A stretch of 64,000 bases of DNA. It comes from Rhizobium sp. RU36D. Its GTDB lineage: Bacteria > Pseudomonadota > Alphaproteobacteria > Rhizobiales > Rhizobiaceae. This document shows, piece after piece, positions 42,671 to 50,353 of this stretch. Positions within the stretch are counted from its first letter, which is position 1. The number at the start of each line of letters is the position of its first letter. Location of the stretch: NCBI RefSeq assembly GCF_900176345.1, contig NZ_FWXU01000022.1:46818-110817 (forward strand), given 5' to 3'. The position numbers and the translations under genes are program-made. Under the pieces are notes generated by a model that did not search any database, was not told where the DNA came from, and was given only the letters and a program-made list of their open reading frames with translations.

Positions 42671-43084
42671 TTACGACGAAACGAAGCGCTTCTGCTCTTG
42701 CTTGATAAGCTCCGGTGGATAGCAGCCTTTGGCCCAGCCGTAGCTAAATGCGAGCCCAGTGAACTTGCCCATGAACTCGTTGACGGACCATTGCAGTAAA
42801 GCGCCTCGCCAAAACATGCCTGCATGTTTCTCGCAACCGAATCGAACGCATCGGAGTTTGACGGCGCCAGAGCTTGCACAGGAAAAGCCAAATGTTTGGA
42901 GCTTGTTGGCGAGGACAGCCGGGTCGCCCCTCGCTTCGAGCACCAAAGAGTCTAGCAATCGCTCAAATTCTTGAGTCGAACGGGGGAGTTGGTCGCTGGC
43001 GCTTACGCCGGCCGCTGAGGCAGTACAACATGCACCGACAACGTACAGTATGAGTGGCAACCGATGGACACGATATTTGCTCAA
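42671..43084 (-). CDS. Exported cysteine-containing protein of unknown function
   Basis: Placed between the two DUF2147 copies. The start is likely TTG at 43084: GGGAG lies 6 nt upstream and the product then opens with a good signal peptide (MSKYRVHRLPLILYVVGACC, cleavage near ASA). An ATG at 43132 without a site is the alternative. The 137-residue product has six cysteines: two in the signal region, C92, C101 and C106 in the middle, and C123. The tail (LIKQEQKRFVSS) is basic. I recognise no family. Base composition is lower in GC than in the neighbours. Confidence 0.6.
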   Translation of the reverse strand: MSKYRVHRLPLILYVVGACCTASAAGVSASDQLPRSTQEFERLLDSLVLEARGDPAVLANKLQTFGFSCASSGAVKLRCVRFGCEKHAGMFWRGALLQWSVNEFMGKFTGLAFSYGWAKGCYPPELIKQEQKRFVSS

Positions 43085-43198
43085 GAAGCGCTCCCACGTC
43101 TCGGCTGCAGCTTCAGCCTTATGAACATACATCGGTAAATGTCGCAGCGAAATGATCAGACGAAGGCCGCATCGGTAGGAAATACGCACACGGATAAT

Positions 43199-43226
43199 GG
43201 AACGGCGGACGAAAATCCGCCGTTCC
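43199..43226 (-). terminator. Hairpin after the DUF2147 gene
   Basis: An 11-bp stem (GGAACGGCGGA/TCCGCCGTTCC) with loop CGAAAA is followed on the minus strand by ATTATCC. It lies about 30 bp past the DUF2147 stop. The same hairpin is present in the duplicated block at 42439-42465. Confidence 0.7.
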
Positions 43227-43257
43227 GGCACTCAGGGGCTGAGATGCACGATCAGGT

Positions 43258-43593
43258 TCAGAGACGGGTCCAGGTTTGCGATTTGCAAAGGACCGCCAGC
43301 ACGCAGCCCTTCATCTTGAGCGAATTGCCCGAGACGCTGCCGGAGCCGGAATAGGTCTTGTCGGCTTCCGGGTCGGTGATGGTGCCCTTGTAGTCGCTGC
43401 CGGAGCCGGACATCTTGCCGATCTGCTTGCCGGAGTGCTTGCCGCTCTTCAGCGTCACGCAGAAACCGCCGCCGCAGGGGGCGATCTGCGCGGTGGCGCC
43501 GCTTGCCGTCTTCCAGTTGCCTTCGATGGGTTCGGCCGCCTGGGCCGTAAATGCGCCAAGCGCGAGAACGCAGCCGAATATCAATGCACGCAT
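43258..43593 (-). CDS. DUF2147 family exported protein
   Basis: A 111-residue periplasmic protein with a signal peptide (MRALIFGCVLALGAFTAQAA). The mature lipocalin-like DUF2147 domain is recognised from EPIEGNWKTASG, CGGGFCVTLKSGKHSGKQIG and KMKGCVLAVLCKSQTWTR. Four cysteines in the mature part could form two disulphides. Function unknown for the family. GGAGG lies 9 nt before the ATG. Its 3' end is duplicated upstream at 42437-42590. Confidence 0.92.
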   Translation of the reverse strand: MRALIFGCVLALGAFTAQAAEPIEGNWKTASGATAQIAPCGGGFCVTLKSGKHSGKQIGKMSGSGSDYKGTITDPEADKTYSGSGSVSGNSLKMKGCVLAVLCKSQTWTRL

Positions 43594-44120
43594 CAGTCTT
43601 TCCTCCCGAAAGTGTTGTCGTCGTGCCGTGGCCCCTCCCAGGGCGCCGGTAACCGTGGATATCAGGCGAACCGCTACGCCGACATCAGGTCCTTAATGAA
43701 TAGCTTACGCGCACGTAAAGGTAAAGCCGTCTCTCAGGCATCCAGGAGGAGAAAAATCGGCTTTTGAGATGGCTTCTGGCTGGATCGTAATTCTTGCAAG
43801 TCGAAACGTGGTTACGGAAGTGTTTCTGCCAAAAAATGAAGAAAGCGTAAAATTGCGACAAAAGTCCTTAATTTGCAAGGGATGTAGTGCTTAACGAAAT
43901 ACCACCTTTACGAAGCGTTTGTACTTTGTTTTCAGCAAATTAATCATGCATTTTAAGCGGCCATTGAAAGCCGTTTGGCATAGTGGGTTCATCAAAGAGC
44001 GGAACACAAACCGCCAGATCGGAAGGCCACCAAGACCGCAGAAGACGGCAGGGACCGACCGGCCCACAAAGGGCAAGACGAACAGGGACCATGCAACACA
44101 GGCTAACAGGGACAAGACCA
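43594..44120. other. Intergenic region without a supported gene
   Basis: About 527 bp between the divergent DUF2147 and Sel1 genes. The stretch 43770-43960 is AT-rich and probably contains promoters. Frames here overlap each other on both strands, lack ribosome sites and show no family signature. Confidence 0.6.
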
Positions 44121-44387
44121 ATGGCACGCTTTGAAATGCACAATTCCGAAATGGCCACGACTGGTGGCGAAACTCGAGCCGACGTATTCTGCGATATGGG
44201 GCTGATGTATGCGACCGGCCGCGGCTGCGACGTCGATCTCGTTTCCGCCCACAAGTGGCTCAACATCGCCGCCATCAAGGGCTGCGACCGCGCTGCTGAA
44301 CTGCGCGCTGATCTCGCCTCCACGATGAGCAAGTCCGACCTCGCCGCCGCACTGCGTGCCGCCCGCGAATGGATGACCATGCACTGA
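44121..44387 (+). CDS. Sel1-repeat small protein
   Basis: An 88-residue protein with one Sel1-like repeat (ADVFCDMGLMYATGRGCDVD, then LVSAHKWLNIAAIKGCDRAA). Such proteins are common in rhizobia and may mediate protein contacts; function is not known. AGGGAC lies 9 nt before the ATG at 44121, and the longer frame from 43983 is not supported. A strong terminator follows at 44490. Confidence 0.85.
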   Translation: MARFEMHNSEMATTGGETRADVFCDMGLMYATGRGCDVDLVSAHKWLNIAAIKGCDRAAELRADLASTMSKSDLAAALRAAREWMTMH

Positions 44388-44489
44388 TTTTCAGCCCCGG
44401 CATCCCGGGGCAATCAAGACAAAAAGATAACCTGAGAGGGGAAAGTGGCGGGGGGGACCTTTGGACGGGGCCTTTAGCCAACACATGAG

Positions 44490-44529
44490 AACCGCGACCG
44501 GCAGGAACAAGGCCGGCGCGGTTCTTTTT
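44490..44529 (+). terminator. Rho-independent terminator
   Basis: AACCGCGACCGGC pairs with GCCGGCGCGGTT (one bulged A, loop of 9 nt) and is followed by CTTTTTATT. It ends plus-strand transcripts coming from the Sel1 gene just before the convergent aminotransferase. A second GC hairpin without a T tract lies at 44394-44411. Confidence 0.85.
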
Positions 44530-44542
44530 ATTGTGCGCGTGG

Positions 44543-45658
44543 TCAGGCCTTGATCGAGGCCAGCACCTTCGGCAGCGCCTCTGCCAGAAGATCCATATCC
44601 TTGTCGATGCCGGCACTGATGCGGATGCAGCGGTTGAGCGGTGCCACGCCCGGCATGCGGATAAATACCCCATGGTCCATCAGGCCGTCGACGACAGCCC
44701 GGGCGTAGACGGCGTCGCGCCCGCAATCGATCGCCACGAAATTCGTGGCTGATGGCAGCGGGTTGAGGCCATTCGCCCTGGCAATCCCGGCGATCCGCTC
44801 CCGCGACGCGGCAATCTTCGTCAGCACTTCTGCCAGATAGTCCTGGTCCGCAAGCGCCGCGAGTGCCGCTTCGGTCGACAGGCGCACCATGCCGAAATGA
44901 TTGCGGATCTTGTCGAAGCCCACCACCGTTTCCGGCGTGCCGATGGCATAACCGATGCGCGCGCCGGCCAGGCCATAGGCCTTCGAGAAGGTGCGCATGC
45001 GCAAGATGTTGGGCTGGTCGATCAGGGCAGACATGGCGGGAACGGAGCCGGCAGGCGCGGTTTCGCTATAGGCCTCGTCGAGGATCATCAGGCAGGACTC
45101 GGGCAGAGCGCGCGCAAAGGCGATGATGCTGTCGGCATCCCACCAGCTTCCCATCGGATTATCGGGATTGGCAAAGTAGACCAGCGGCGCGTCTTCCCGC
45201 TTCACCGCTTCCAGCAGCCCGTTGAGATCTTCCTGGTCCCCGGCATAGGGCACGGTCACCAGCCGTCCGCCGAAGCCGTTCACATGGAAATTGAAGGTGG
45301 GATAACCGCCAAAGGAGGTCACGACCGGCATGCCGGGCTCGATCACCATCCGCACCACGAGGCCGAGAAGGTCGTCAACGCCTTCGCCAATGGCAATGTT
45401 GGAGGCCTGGATACCGAGATGGGCCGCAAGAGCCGTCTTCAGCGCATGGTTTTCCGGATCGTTGTATTTCCAGATCTCGCCGGCCTTGTCGCGGATCGCC
45501 TGCAGCACCGAGGGGGCAGGCCCGAACCCGCTTTCATTGGCGCCGATGCGCGCCTTCACGGAGGTGTTGCGGTTGCGTTCGATGGCCTCCGGACCGACAA
45601 AGGGAACGGTGGAGGGTAGGGCGCTGATCAGCGGCGTGAAGCGCGAAAAGGCTGGCAT
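44543..45658 (-). CDS. HisC-like PLP-dependent aminotransferase
   Basis: A 371-residue class I/II aminotransferase related to histidinol-phosphate aminotransferase. Visible motifs: FANPDNPMGSWW, LDEAYSE and the PLP lysine in RTFSKAYGLAGARIGYAIG, then the C-terminal RISAGIDKDMDLL. The N-terminus starts MPAFSRFTPLISALPSTVPF at 45658; the longer frame to 45799 covers the intergenic region. Alphaproteobacteria carry several HisC-like paralogues acting on histidinol phosphate or aromatic amino acids, and no his genes are near, so the substrate stays open. It follows the PilZ gene by 70 bp on the same strand. Confidence 0.9.
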   Translation of the reverse strand: MPAFSRFTPLISALPSTVPFVGPEAIERNRNTSVKARIGANESGFGPAPSVLQAIRDKAGEIWKYNDPENHALKTALAAHLGIQASNIAIGEGVDDLLGLVVRMVIEPGMPVVTSFGGYPTFNFHVNGFGGRLVTVPYAGDQEDLNGLLEAVKREDAPLVYFANPDNPMGSWWDADSIIAFARALPESCLMILDEAYSETAPAGSVPAMSALIDQPNILRMRTFSKAYGLAGARIGYAIGTPETVVGFDKIRNHFGMVRLSTEAALAALADQDYLAEVLTKIAASRERIAGIARANGLNPLPSATNFVAIDCGRDAVYARAVVDGLMDHGVFIRMPGVAPLNRCIRISAGIDKDMDLLAEALPKVLASIKA

Positions 45659-45728
45659 TGCGGCATGTATCCCGGCTGTGTTGCAAAACGCGCTCACAAT
45701 AGGATGAAAATGCCGTCGCGCAAGGGCG

Positions 45729-46148
45729 TCAGGCGCCCGCCCAGAAGGCTGGCTCGACCTTAAGTCCACCACTGCCTGGTGCCGGCTTGAGGGGACCATC
45801 GCTCATCACGAAATCCGTACGGACGATGCGTCGCAACAAGGCTTCGGTGATCGGCATGATGAACTTCACCCCGACGCGATTGCCGTTGCGGTAGGCCTCG
45901 GCGCAGCCGATGCGATCGGCCAGACCGAAGATCTGCAGATAATAATGCTGGGAAAGGCCGATCGTCGTGGAGACCTCGATACCCGCGCCGCCCTGGGAAA
46001 TGTCGAGAACCTGACAACTGCGCAGCGTAATGCCGGTCAGACCGGGTTTCACCGCCATCAAGCGTGCAGGACGCCGAACGTTGAAGCGCTCCCATTGCCG
46101 TTCGTACATTTCGGATTTCACGCGTGCGAGATGTGTGGCGGCTTCCAT
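45729..46148 (-). CDS. PilZ-domain protein 1
   Basis: A 139-residue single PilZ domain. The cyclic-di-GMP signature is present: RRPAR (RxxxR) near 24-28 and DISQGGAG (DxSxxG) near 48-55, followed by the beta-barrel YLQIFGLADRIGCAEAYR. It should bind cyclic di-GMP. The ATG at 46148 has GGGGGA 7-8 nt upstream; a GTG at 46244 is the longer alternative. The GGDEF/EAL protein at 3171 could supply ligand, but no physical link is implied. Confidence 0.87.
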   Translation of the reverse strand: MEAATHLARVKSEMYERQWERFNVRRPARLMAVKPGLTGITLRSCQVLDISQGGAGIEVSTTIGLSQHYYLQIFGLADRIGCAEAYRNGNRVGVKFIMPITEALLRRIVRTDFVMSDGPLKPAPGSGGLKVEPAFWAGA

Positions 46149-46497
46149 CGCATTCCCCCGGTCAGGCCCGATCATCGGACTGAGGACCACGCTGCCGGAA
46201 ATCTCTTCCGCTTCGGTCAACCGAAACGTTAAAACTTTATGCACGCCACCAATTCCTTAAAAATCAGCTTCTAAATTTCCTGTCGCTGTAAGAGCGAGCG
46301 CTCAGGCCCTCGCATCGCGACAGGGCAAGGAAATTCGGTTCAGCCATGGAGGTGATGAGAATTCCGGACGGTCCTTGGTAGTCGCCAGCTAGGGTCCAAA
46401 GGCGCTGCTGCGCAACGCGGGCAGAGGTGGCAATCTCGCCTTGAACGACGCGGAGATCCTGGCTCAGACCAAACTGTCCGCCGCCTGATATGAGCCG

Positions 46498-46851
46498 TCA
46501 GTGGCCGAGTTCGAAGGACAGCCTCACCACATGATGCAGGAATTCCGCATCCAGCAGCATGTTGAAGCCGACGGTGACGCGTTCCGCTTCGCGACGGATC
46601 AGGGTGCAGCCAATCTCGTCATGGATGCCCAGGATCTCCAGGTAAAAATTCTTGGGCATGGGCTGGTGCGGGCTGACTTCGAGTTCGGCGCCATAAAGGG
46701 AGATCTTGCGGATGACGCAGCGAAGCGTGTTCTTCGTGCTGAGATGATGGCCCACGAAGATGATCTTGCCGGGCCGATCGACCTTGTACTTTTCATAGAC
46801 CTGATCCTGCGGGATCCGGTTTCGTGGGTCTAAGTTCATCTGCAAGGGCAT
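46498..46851 (-). CDS. PilZ-like protein 2, degenerate ligand motif
   Basis: A 117-residue PilZ-fold protein parallel to the preceding one (FYLEILGIHDEIGCTLIRRE against YLQIFGLADRIGCAEAYR). The RxxxR motif is lost (VDRPGKI) and the second motif reads KISLYGAE, with K in place of D/N. It therefore may not bind cyclic di-GMP in the usual way. GGGAGG lies about 6 nt before the ATG. The 350 bp downstream to the first PilZ gene hold no supported gene (a 30-codon frame ending near 46487 has no start). Confidence 0.82.
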   Translation of the reverse strand: MPLQMNLDPRNRIPQDQVYEKYKVDRPGKIIFVGHHLSTKNTLRCVIRKISLYGAELEVSPHQPMPKNFYLEILGIHDEIGCTLIRREAERVTVGFNMLLDAEFLHHVVRLSFELGH

Positions 46852-47170
46852 TGCACCCTCCCTAGATCTGTTTTTTAGGATCTCACTTTAGCGCATCTGC
46901 TTATACAGGCCATAAAAGAAACCGCTAAAATGCGCTGCAATTGTTCCAACCTGTCGCACGGGCCTGTCCCATTGTCGGCCGCCCCTTCGGGCCTTGACAG
47001 CGGTCTGTCCCATCTCCATATCTCGCCTCGGTTGAGGCGCCAGCCGCCCGCGGGATCATTCCCAAGGTGAAGTCCTCCCTAGTCATTTATCGCCCGTTTC
47101 AGCGCATGCGGAATGGGGCAATGCGGGCCCCCTTGTTCGAATTCGCATGCCCTTGAGAAAGAGGCACGCC

Positions 47171-47611
47171 ATGACCATGGCCACACTGACTGTTGACGAA
47201 CTGAAATCCCAGGCAAAACGCCTGCGCGACGCATTGGGCGCCGCGGGAACACCCCTGACCCATAGCGCCGCGCTGGAAATGGTGGCCAAGAGCCACGGCG
47301 CGCGCGACTGGAACACAATCGCCGCCAAGGCGGCCCGCAGCGACAATGCGGAACTGCCTCCCATCGCCGTGGGCGCGGTCGTGACCGGCCGTTATCTCGG
47401 ACAGCCCTTTATCGGCACGGTGCTGGCGCTGTCGCGGCTTTCCGACAGCAGCTACTACCGCATCACCATGCATTTTGATGAAGCGGTTGATGTCGTCACC
47501 TTCGACAGCTTCTCGGCCTTCCGCAAGCGGGTGACCGGGACGATCGACGGCAAGGGTGTCTCGCCGCAGCGGACCTCCAACGGCAAGCCGCAGATTGAAC
47601 TTGATCTGTAG
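47171..47611 (+). CDS. Glyoxalase-related domain protein
   Basis: A 146-residue protein. The first 45 residues (VDELKSQAKRLRDALGAAGT, then PLTHSAALEMVAKSHGARDW) match a small domain found next to glyoxalase-like domains in plasmid and rhizobial proteins (annotated as Glyoxalase-related). The rest (about 60-146) is a beta-rich domain without a known name. Function unknown. AGAGG lies 8 nt before ATG at 47171; an in-frame ATG at 47147 has no site. A hairpin-like GC stretch follows the stop without a T tract. Confidence 0.75.
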   Translation: MTMATLTVDELKSQAKRLRDALGAAGTPLTHSAALEMVAKSHGARDWNTIAAKAARSDNAELPPIAVGAVVTGRYLGQPFIGTVLALSRLSDSSYYRITMHFDEAVDVVTFDSFSAFRKRVTGTIDGKGVSPQRTSNGKPQIELDL

Positions 47612-47806
47612 TGCCGCGGCGTCCGGGGACGAGACATGTATCGACAGAGGGGCCGGGGCCAAATGCCTCGGCCTCTTTTGTTCTGTGGCCCGCGACCTGT
47701 TGTCTGCCTTGACGCTCGCTATATGCCGGACTACGCCATGGTCCTGCCATAGAATCCGCGTGCTGTGGCGTCAGTTGATTCAGGTGTTTTCAGCAGGAGT
47801 ATTCAG

Positions 47807-49024
47807 GTGACAGGCAGGCTGGTGATCATCGGCGCGGGGCAGGCGGGTTTTGCGCTGGCCGCCAAGCTGCGCGCTCTGAAAGATATGAGGGCGATCACGA
47901 TCCTCGGCTCCGAGGATGTGCTGCCCTACCAGCGTCCGCCGCTGTCCAAGAAGTATCTGCTGGGAGAGATGAGCTTCGACCGCCTGCTATTTCGCCCGGA
48001 CAATTGGTTCGCCGACAACGGCGTCGATATCAGGCTGTCGAACTGGGTCGAGGAGATCGACAGGAAAGCCGGCCATGTCCGCACCCAGGATGGTGTGACC
48101 CATGGCTATGATACCCTGGCCATCGCGACCGGTTCCACGCCCCGCAGGCTGCCGGCCGCTCTCGGCGGCGATCTGGGTGGCGTCTATGTGGTGCGCGACA
48201 AGCGCGATGCCGATCGTCTGGCCGAGGAGATGCAACCCGGTCGCCGGCTGCTGATCATCGGCGGCGGCTATATCGGGCTTGAGGCGGCGGCCGTCGCACG
48301 GCATCTCGGCCTTGAGGTCACCCTCATCGAGATGGCCGACCGGATCCTGCAGCGCGTCGCGGCCAAGGAAACCTCCGACGCCATCAGAGCCATCCACCAA
48401 TCCCTCGGCGTGGATATCCGCGAGAAGACGGGCCTCAAGCAATTGATCGGCAAGGATGGCCGTGTCGTGGCCGCCGAACTCGCCGATGGCACAACCCTGG
48501 ACGTCGATCTTGTCATCGTCGGCATTGGCGTAACCGCGAATGACGCGCTGGCCGAGGCAGCCGGCATCAAGACCGGCAATGGTATTGTCGTCGACCAGTT
48601 CGTGCGCACCAGCGATCCGCAGGTCTTTGCCATGGGCGATTGCACGCAACTGCCGTTCAAAGGCCAGCAGGTCAGGCTCGAATCCGTTCAGAACGCGGTC
48701 GACCAGGCGGAGGCCGCTGCCGCTGTGATGGCCGGCGGCAACGAACCCTATGAGCCGAAGCCCTGGTTCTGGTCGGACCAATATGACGTGAAGCTACAGA
48801 TTGCTGGCTTCAATCTCGGCTATGACGAGACGCTGGTGCGTCCCGGTCAGCGGGAAGGGGCGATGTCGGTCTGGTATTTCCGCGCGGATGAGATGATCGC
48901 GGTCGATGCCCTCAACGACGCCAAGGCTTATGTGACCGGCAAGAAGCTTTTGGAACTGGGCCGCAGCCCGGACAAGTCGGTGCTTGCCGACCCTGCCGCC
49001 GACCTCAAGCAGTTTCTGGCATAG
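47807..49024 (+). CDS. FAD-dependent NAD(P)H:ferredoxin reductase-like protein
   Basis: A 405-residue flavoprotein of the rhodocoxin/putidaredoxin reductase type. FAD motif LVIIGAGQAGFALAAKLRA, NAD motif LLIIGGGYIGLEAAAVARHL, and VFAMGDCTQLP with YDVKLQIAGF in the C-terminal reductase domain. It would pass electrons from NAD(P)H to a ferredoxin for a P450 or oxygenase; no ferredoxin or oxygenase gene is nearby. The GTG at 47807 has AGGAG 7 nt upstream. Its last 20 bp overlap the 3' end of the integrase gene on the other strand. Confidence 0.93.
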   Translation: MTGRLVIIGAGQAGFALAAKLRALKDMRAITILGSEDVLPYQRPPLSKKYLLGEMSFDRLLFRPDNWFADNGVDIRLSNWVEEIDRKAGHVRTQDGVTHGYDTLAIATGSTPRRLPAALGGDLGGVYVVRDKRDADRLAEEMQPGRRLLIIGGGYIGLEAAAVARHLGLEVTLIEMADRILQRVAAKETSDAIRAIHQSLGVDIREKTGLKQLIGKDGRVVAAELADGTTLDVDLVIVGIGVTANDALAEAAGIKTGNGIVVDQFVRTSDPQVFAMGDCTQLPFKGQQVRLESVQNAVDQAEAAAAVMAGGNEPYEPKPWFWSDQYDVKLQIAGFNLGYDETLVRPGQREGAMSVWYFRADEMIAVDALNDAKAYVTGKKLLELGRSPDKSVLADPAADLKQFLA

Positions 49025-49970
49025 GCGGAGCGACTTCCGCCATCCGCTCCAGCACTGGCACGCACATTTCAAGGTCATGGGACGCCAGATGTGCATAGCG
49101 CATTGTCATGGACAGCGTCTGGTGGCCTAGCCACATCTGCACGCGTCGGATGTCGATGCCCCCCTGAACGAGCCGTGACGCGCAGGTATGGCGCAGCACG
49201 TGCGGAACCACGTCCTTGTCTGCCCCAAGACCGACCTGCTCCTTCACCATGTTCCAGGCGGCACGGTACTTGTATTCGGTGATATCGGCAAAGGGCCCGG
49301 ACAGCCGGCGATCGCCGCCGAACACGGCTTCCGAGGCGCGCTTGGTGAGCGGCACGGACCGGCTCCGTCCCGACTTCGTCACCCAGAAGGTTGCGCGACG
49401 GCTGTTGACGTCGTTCCAGCGCAGTCCCAGTGCTTCGTTCAGGCGCGCGCCCGTATCCACGAGGAAGACCGAGAGCCGATAATAGGCCGGTGACATGGCC
49501 TTGAGATCGGAAAAGATCAATTCCTCTTCGTTCGGCTCCAGGAAACGAATGCGTCCTGCCTTTTCCTTCTGTCGCTTAAATTCAGGCAGGCTGACCAGAT
49601 CGCCCATCTTTTGTGCCTTCCGCAGCAGTTTGCGCAACGCAGCGATCTTACGATTGATCGTGGCATTGCTGTTACCGCGCTTGCGCAACTTGCCGACGAG
49701 GTCGTCGAGCATTTCTTCGCTGAAGGCCGAGAAGTCAGGTTCAGGGAGCAGCTCGTGCAATTCCCCGATGAAGTTCGTGACGTTGTATTTGTGACTGCCG
49801 GGCATCCAGAGGATGTCGCCATAGCGCTCGAAGAGCTGACGGAGCGACGTTCTTTTCACCAACCCGATCGGGCCGGACAGCGAGTACTGGTAGTTCACAT
49901 CATAGCCAACCGGCGACCGTGAAGCCTTGCCCAAAGCGCTCGAAAGGACCTGAGAAACCTGAATACTCAC
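49005..49970 (-). CDS. Tyrosine site-specific recombinase (integrase)
   Basis: A 321-residue tyrosine recombinase. An N-terminal SAM-like arm-binding domain (LRQLFERYGDILWMPGSHKY) precedes the catalytic domain with R in TGARLNEALGLRW, HxxR in HVLRHTCASR, H in MWLGHQTLS and the nucleophile in TMRYAHL. All four catalytic positions are present. The GTG at 49970 has AGGGGA 9 nt upstream; ATG at 50039 extends the frame. No excisionase, cargo or att repeat is seen, so it stands alone. Its 3' end overlaps the reductase gene by 20 bp in convergent orientation, which suggests arrival by insertion. Confidence 0.92.
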   Translation of the reverse strand: MSIQVSQVLSSALGKASRSPVGYDVNYQYSLSGPIGLVKRTSLRQLFERYGDILWMPGSHKYNVTNFIGELHELLPEPDFSAFSEEMLDDLVGKLRKRGNSNATINRKIAALRKLLRKAQKMGDLVSLPEFKRQKEKAGRIRFLEPNEEELIFSDLKAMSPAYYRLSVFLVDTGARLNEALGLRWNDVNSRRATFWVTKSGRSRSVPLTKRASEAVFGGDRRLSGPFADITEYKYRAAWNMVKEQVGLGADKDVVPHVLRHTCASRLVQGGIDIRRVQMWLGHQTLSMTMRYAHLASHDLEMCVPVLERMAEVAPPMPETA

Positions 49971-50212
49971 AACTAATTCCCCTGCATGCAGGGCGCACGG
50001 ATATCCGCTCGCCTGATAGGCAGAGAACATAGACGTCATTCCGTGATAAAATCAAGAATCAAATTCGAGTTTACTCAATTTAATTCTAGGTTGTATTTGT
50101 GAAAACAAAGTATCGTTGCCGTGAACCTCTGTAATTACTCAGTATTAGTTATCCTAATCCAAGTAATACGTGGTGTCAACGATAAAAAACGGATCCGTAT
50201 CCGAAATAAATG

Positions 50213-50236
50213 TTTAGAAACGAAAAAGTTTCTAAA
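50213..50236. other. AT-rich inverted repeat upstream of the integrase
   Basis: A perfect 9-bp inverted repeat TTTAGAAAC, loop GAAAAA, GTTTCTAAA lies in the AT-rich 50040-50290 region between the integrase and porin 1. It could be an operator or recombination-related site; nothing else in the sequence decides. Confidence 0.4.
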
Positions 50237-50297
50237 TGCAACGCAGCATGCAAATGGGCGCCGCAGCGAGGAGTCGTCTTGCCGTCTGTCGAAGCTT

Positions 50298-50327
50298 GCG
50301 GCCCGGTTCCTGATGGAGCCGGGCCGC
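50298..50327 (-). terminator. Hairpin after porin 1
   Basis: A 9-bp GC stem GCGGCCCGG/CCGGGCCGC (extendable by wobble pairs, 12-nt loop) lies 27 bp past the stop of porin 1 and probably ends its transcript; no T tract follows on the minus strand. Confidence 0.6.
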
Positions 50328-50353
50328 TGTCCCGATTTGGAACACCCTAGATC

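Noticed and set aside
46245..46497. Plus-strand 30-codon tail ending QTKLSAA
   Set aside because: No start codon, and a stop lies immediately upstream of the open part; it may be a decayed remnant but cannot be supported.
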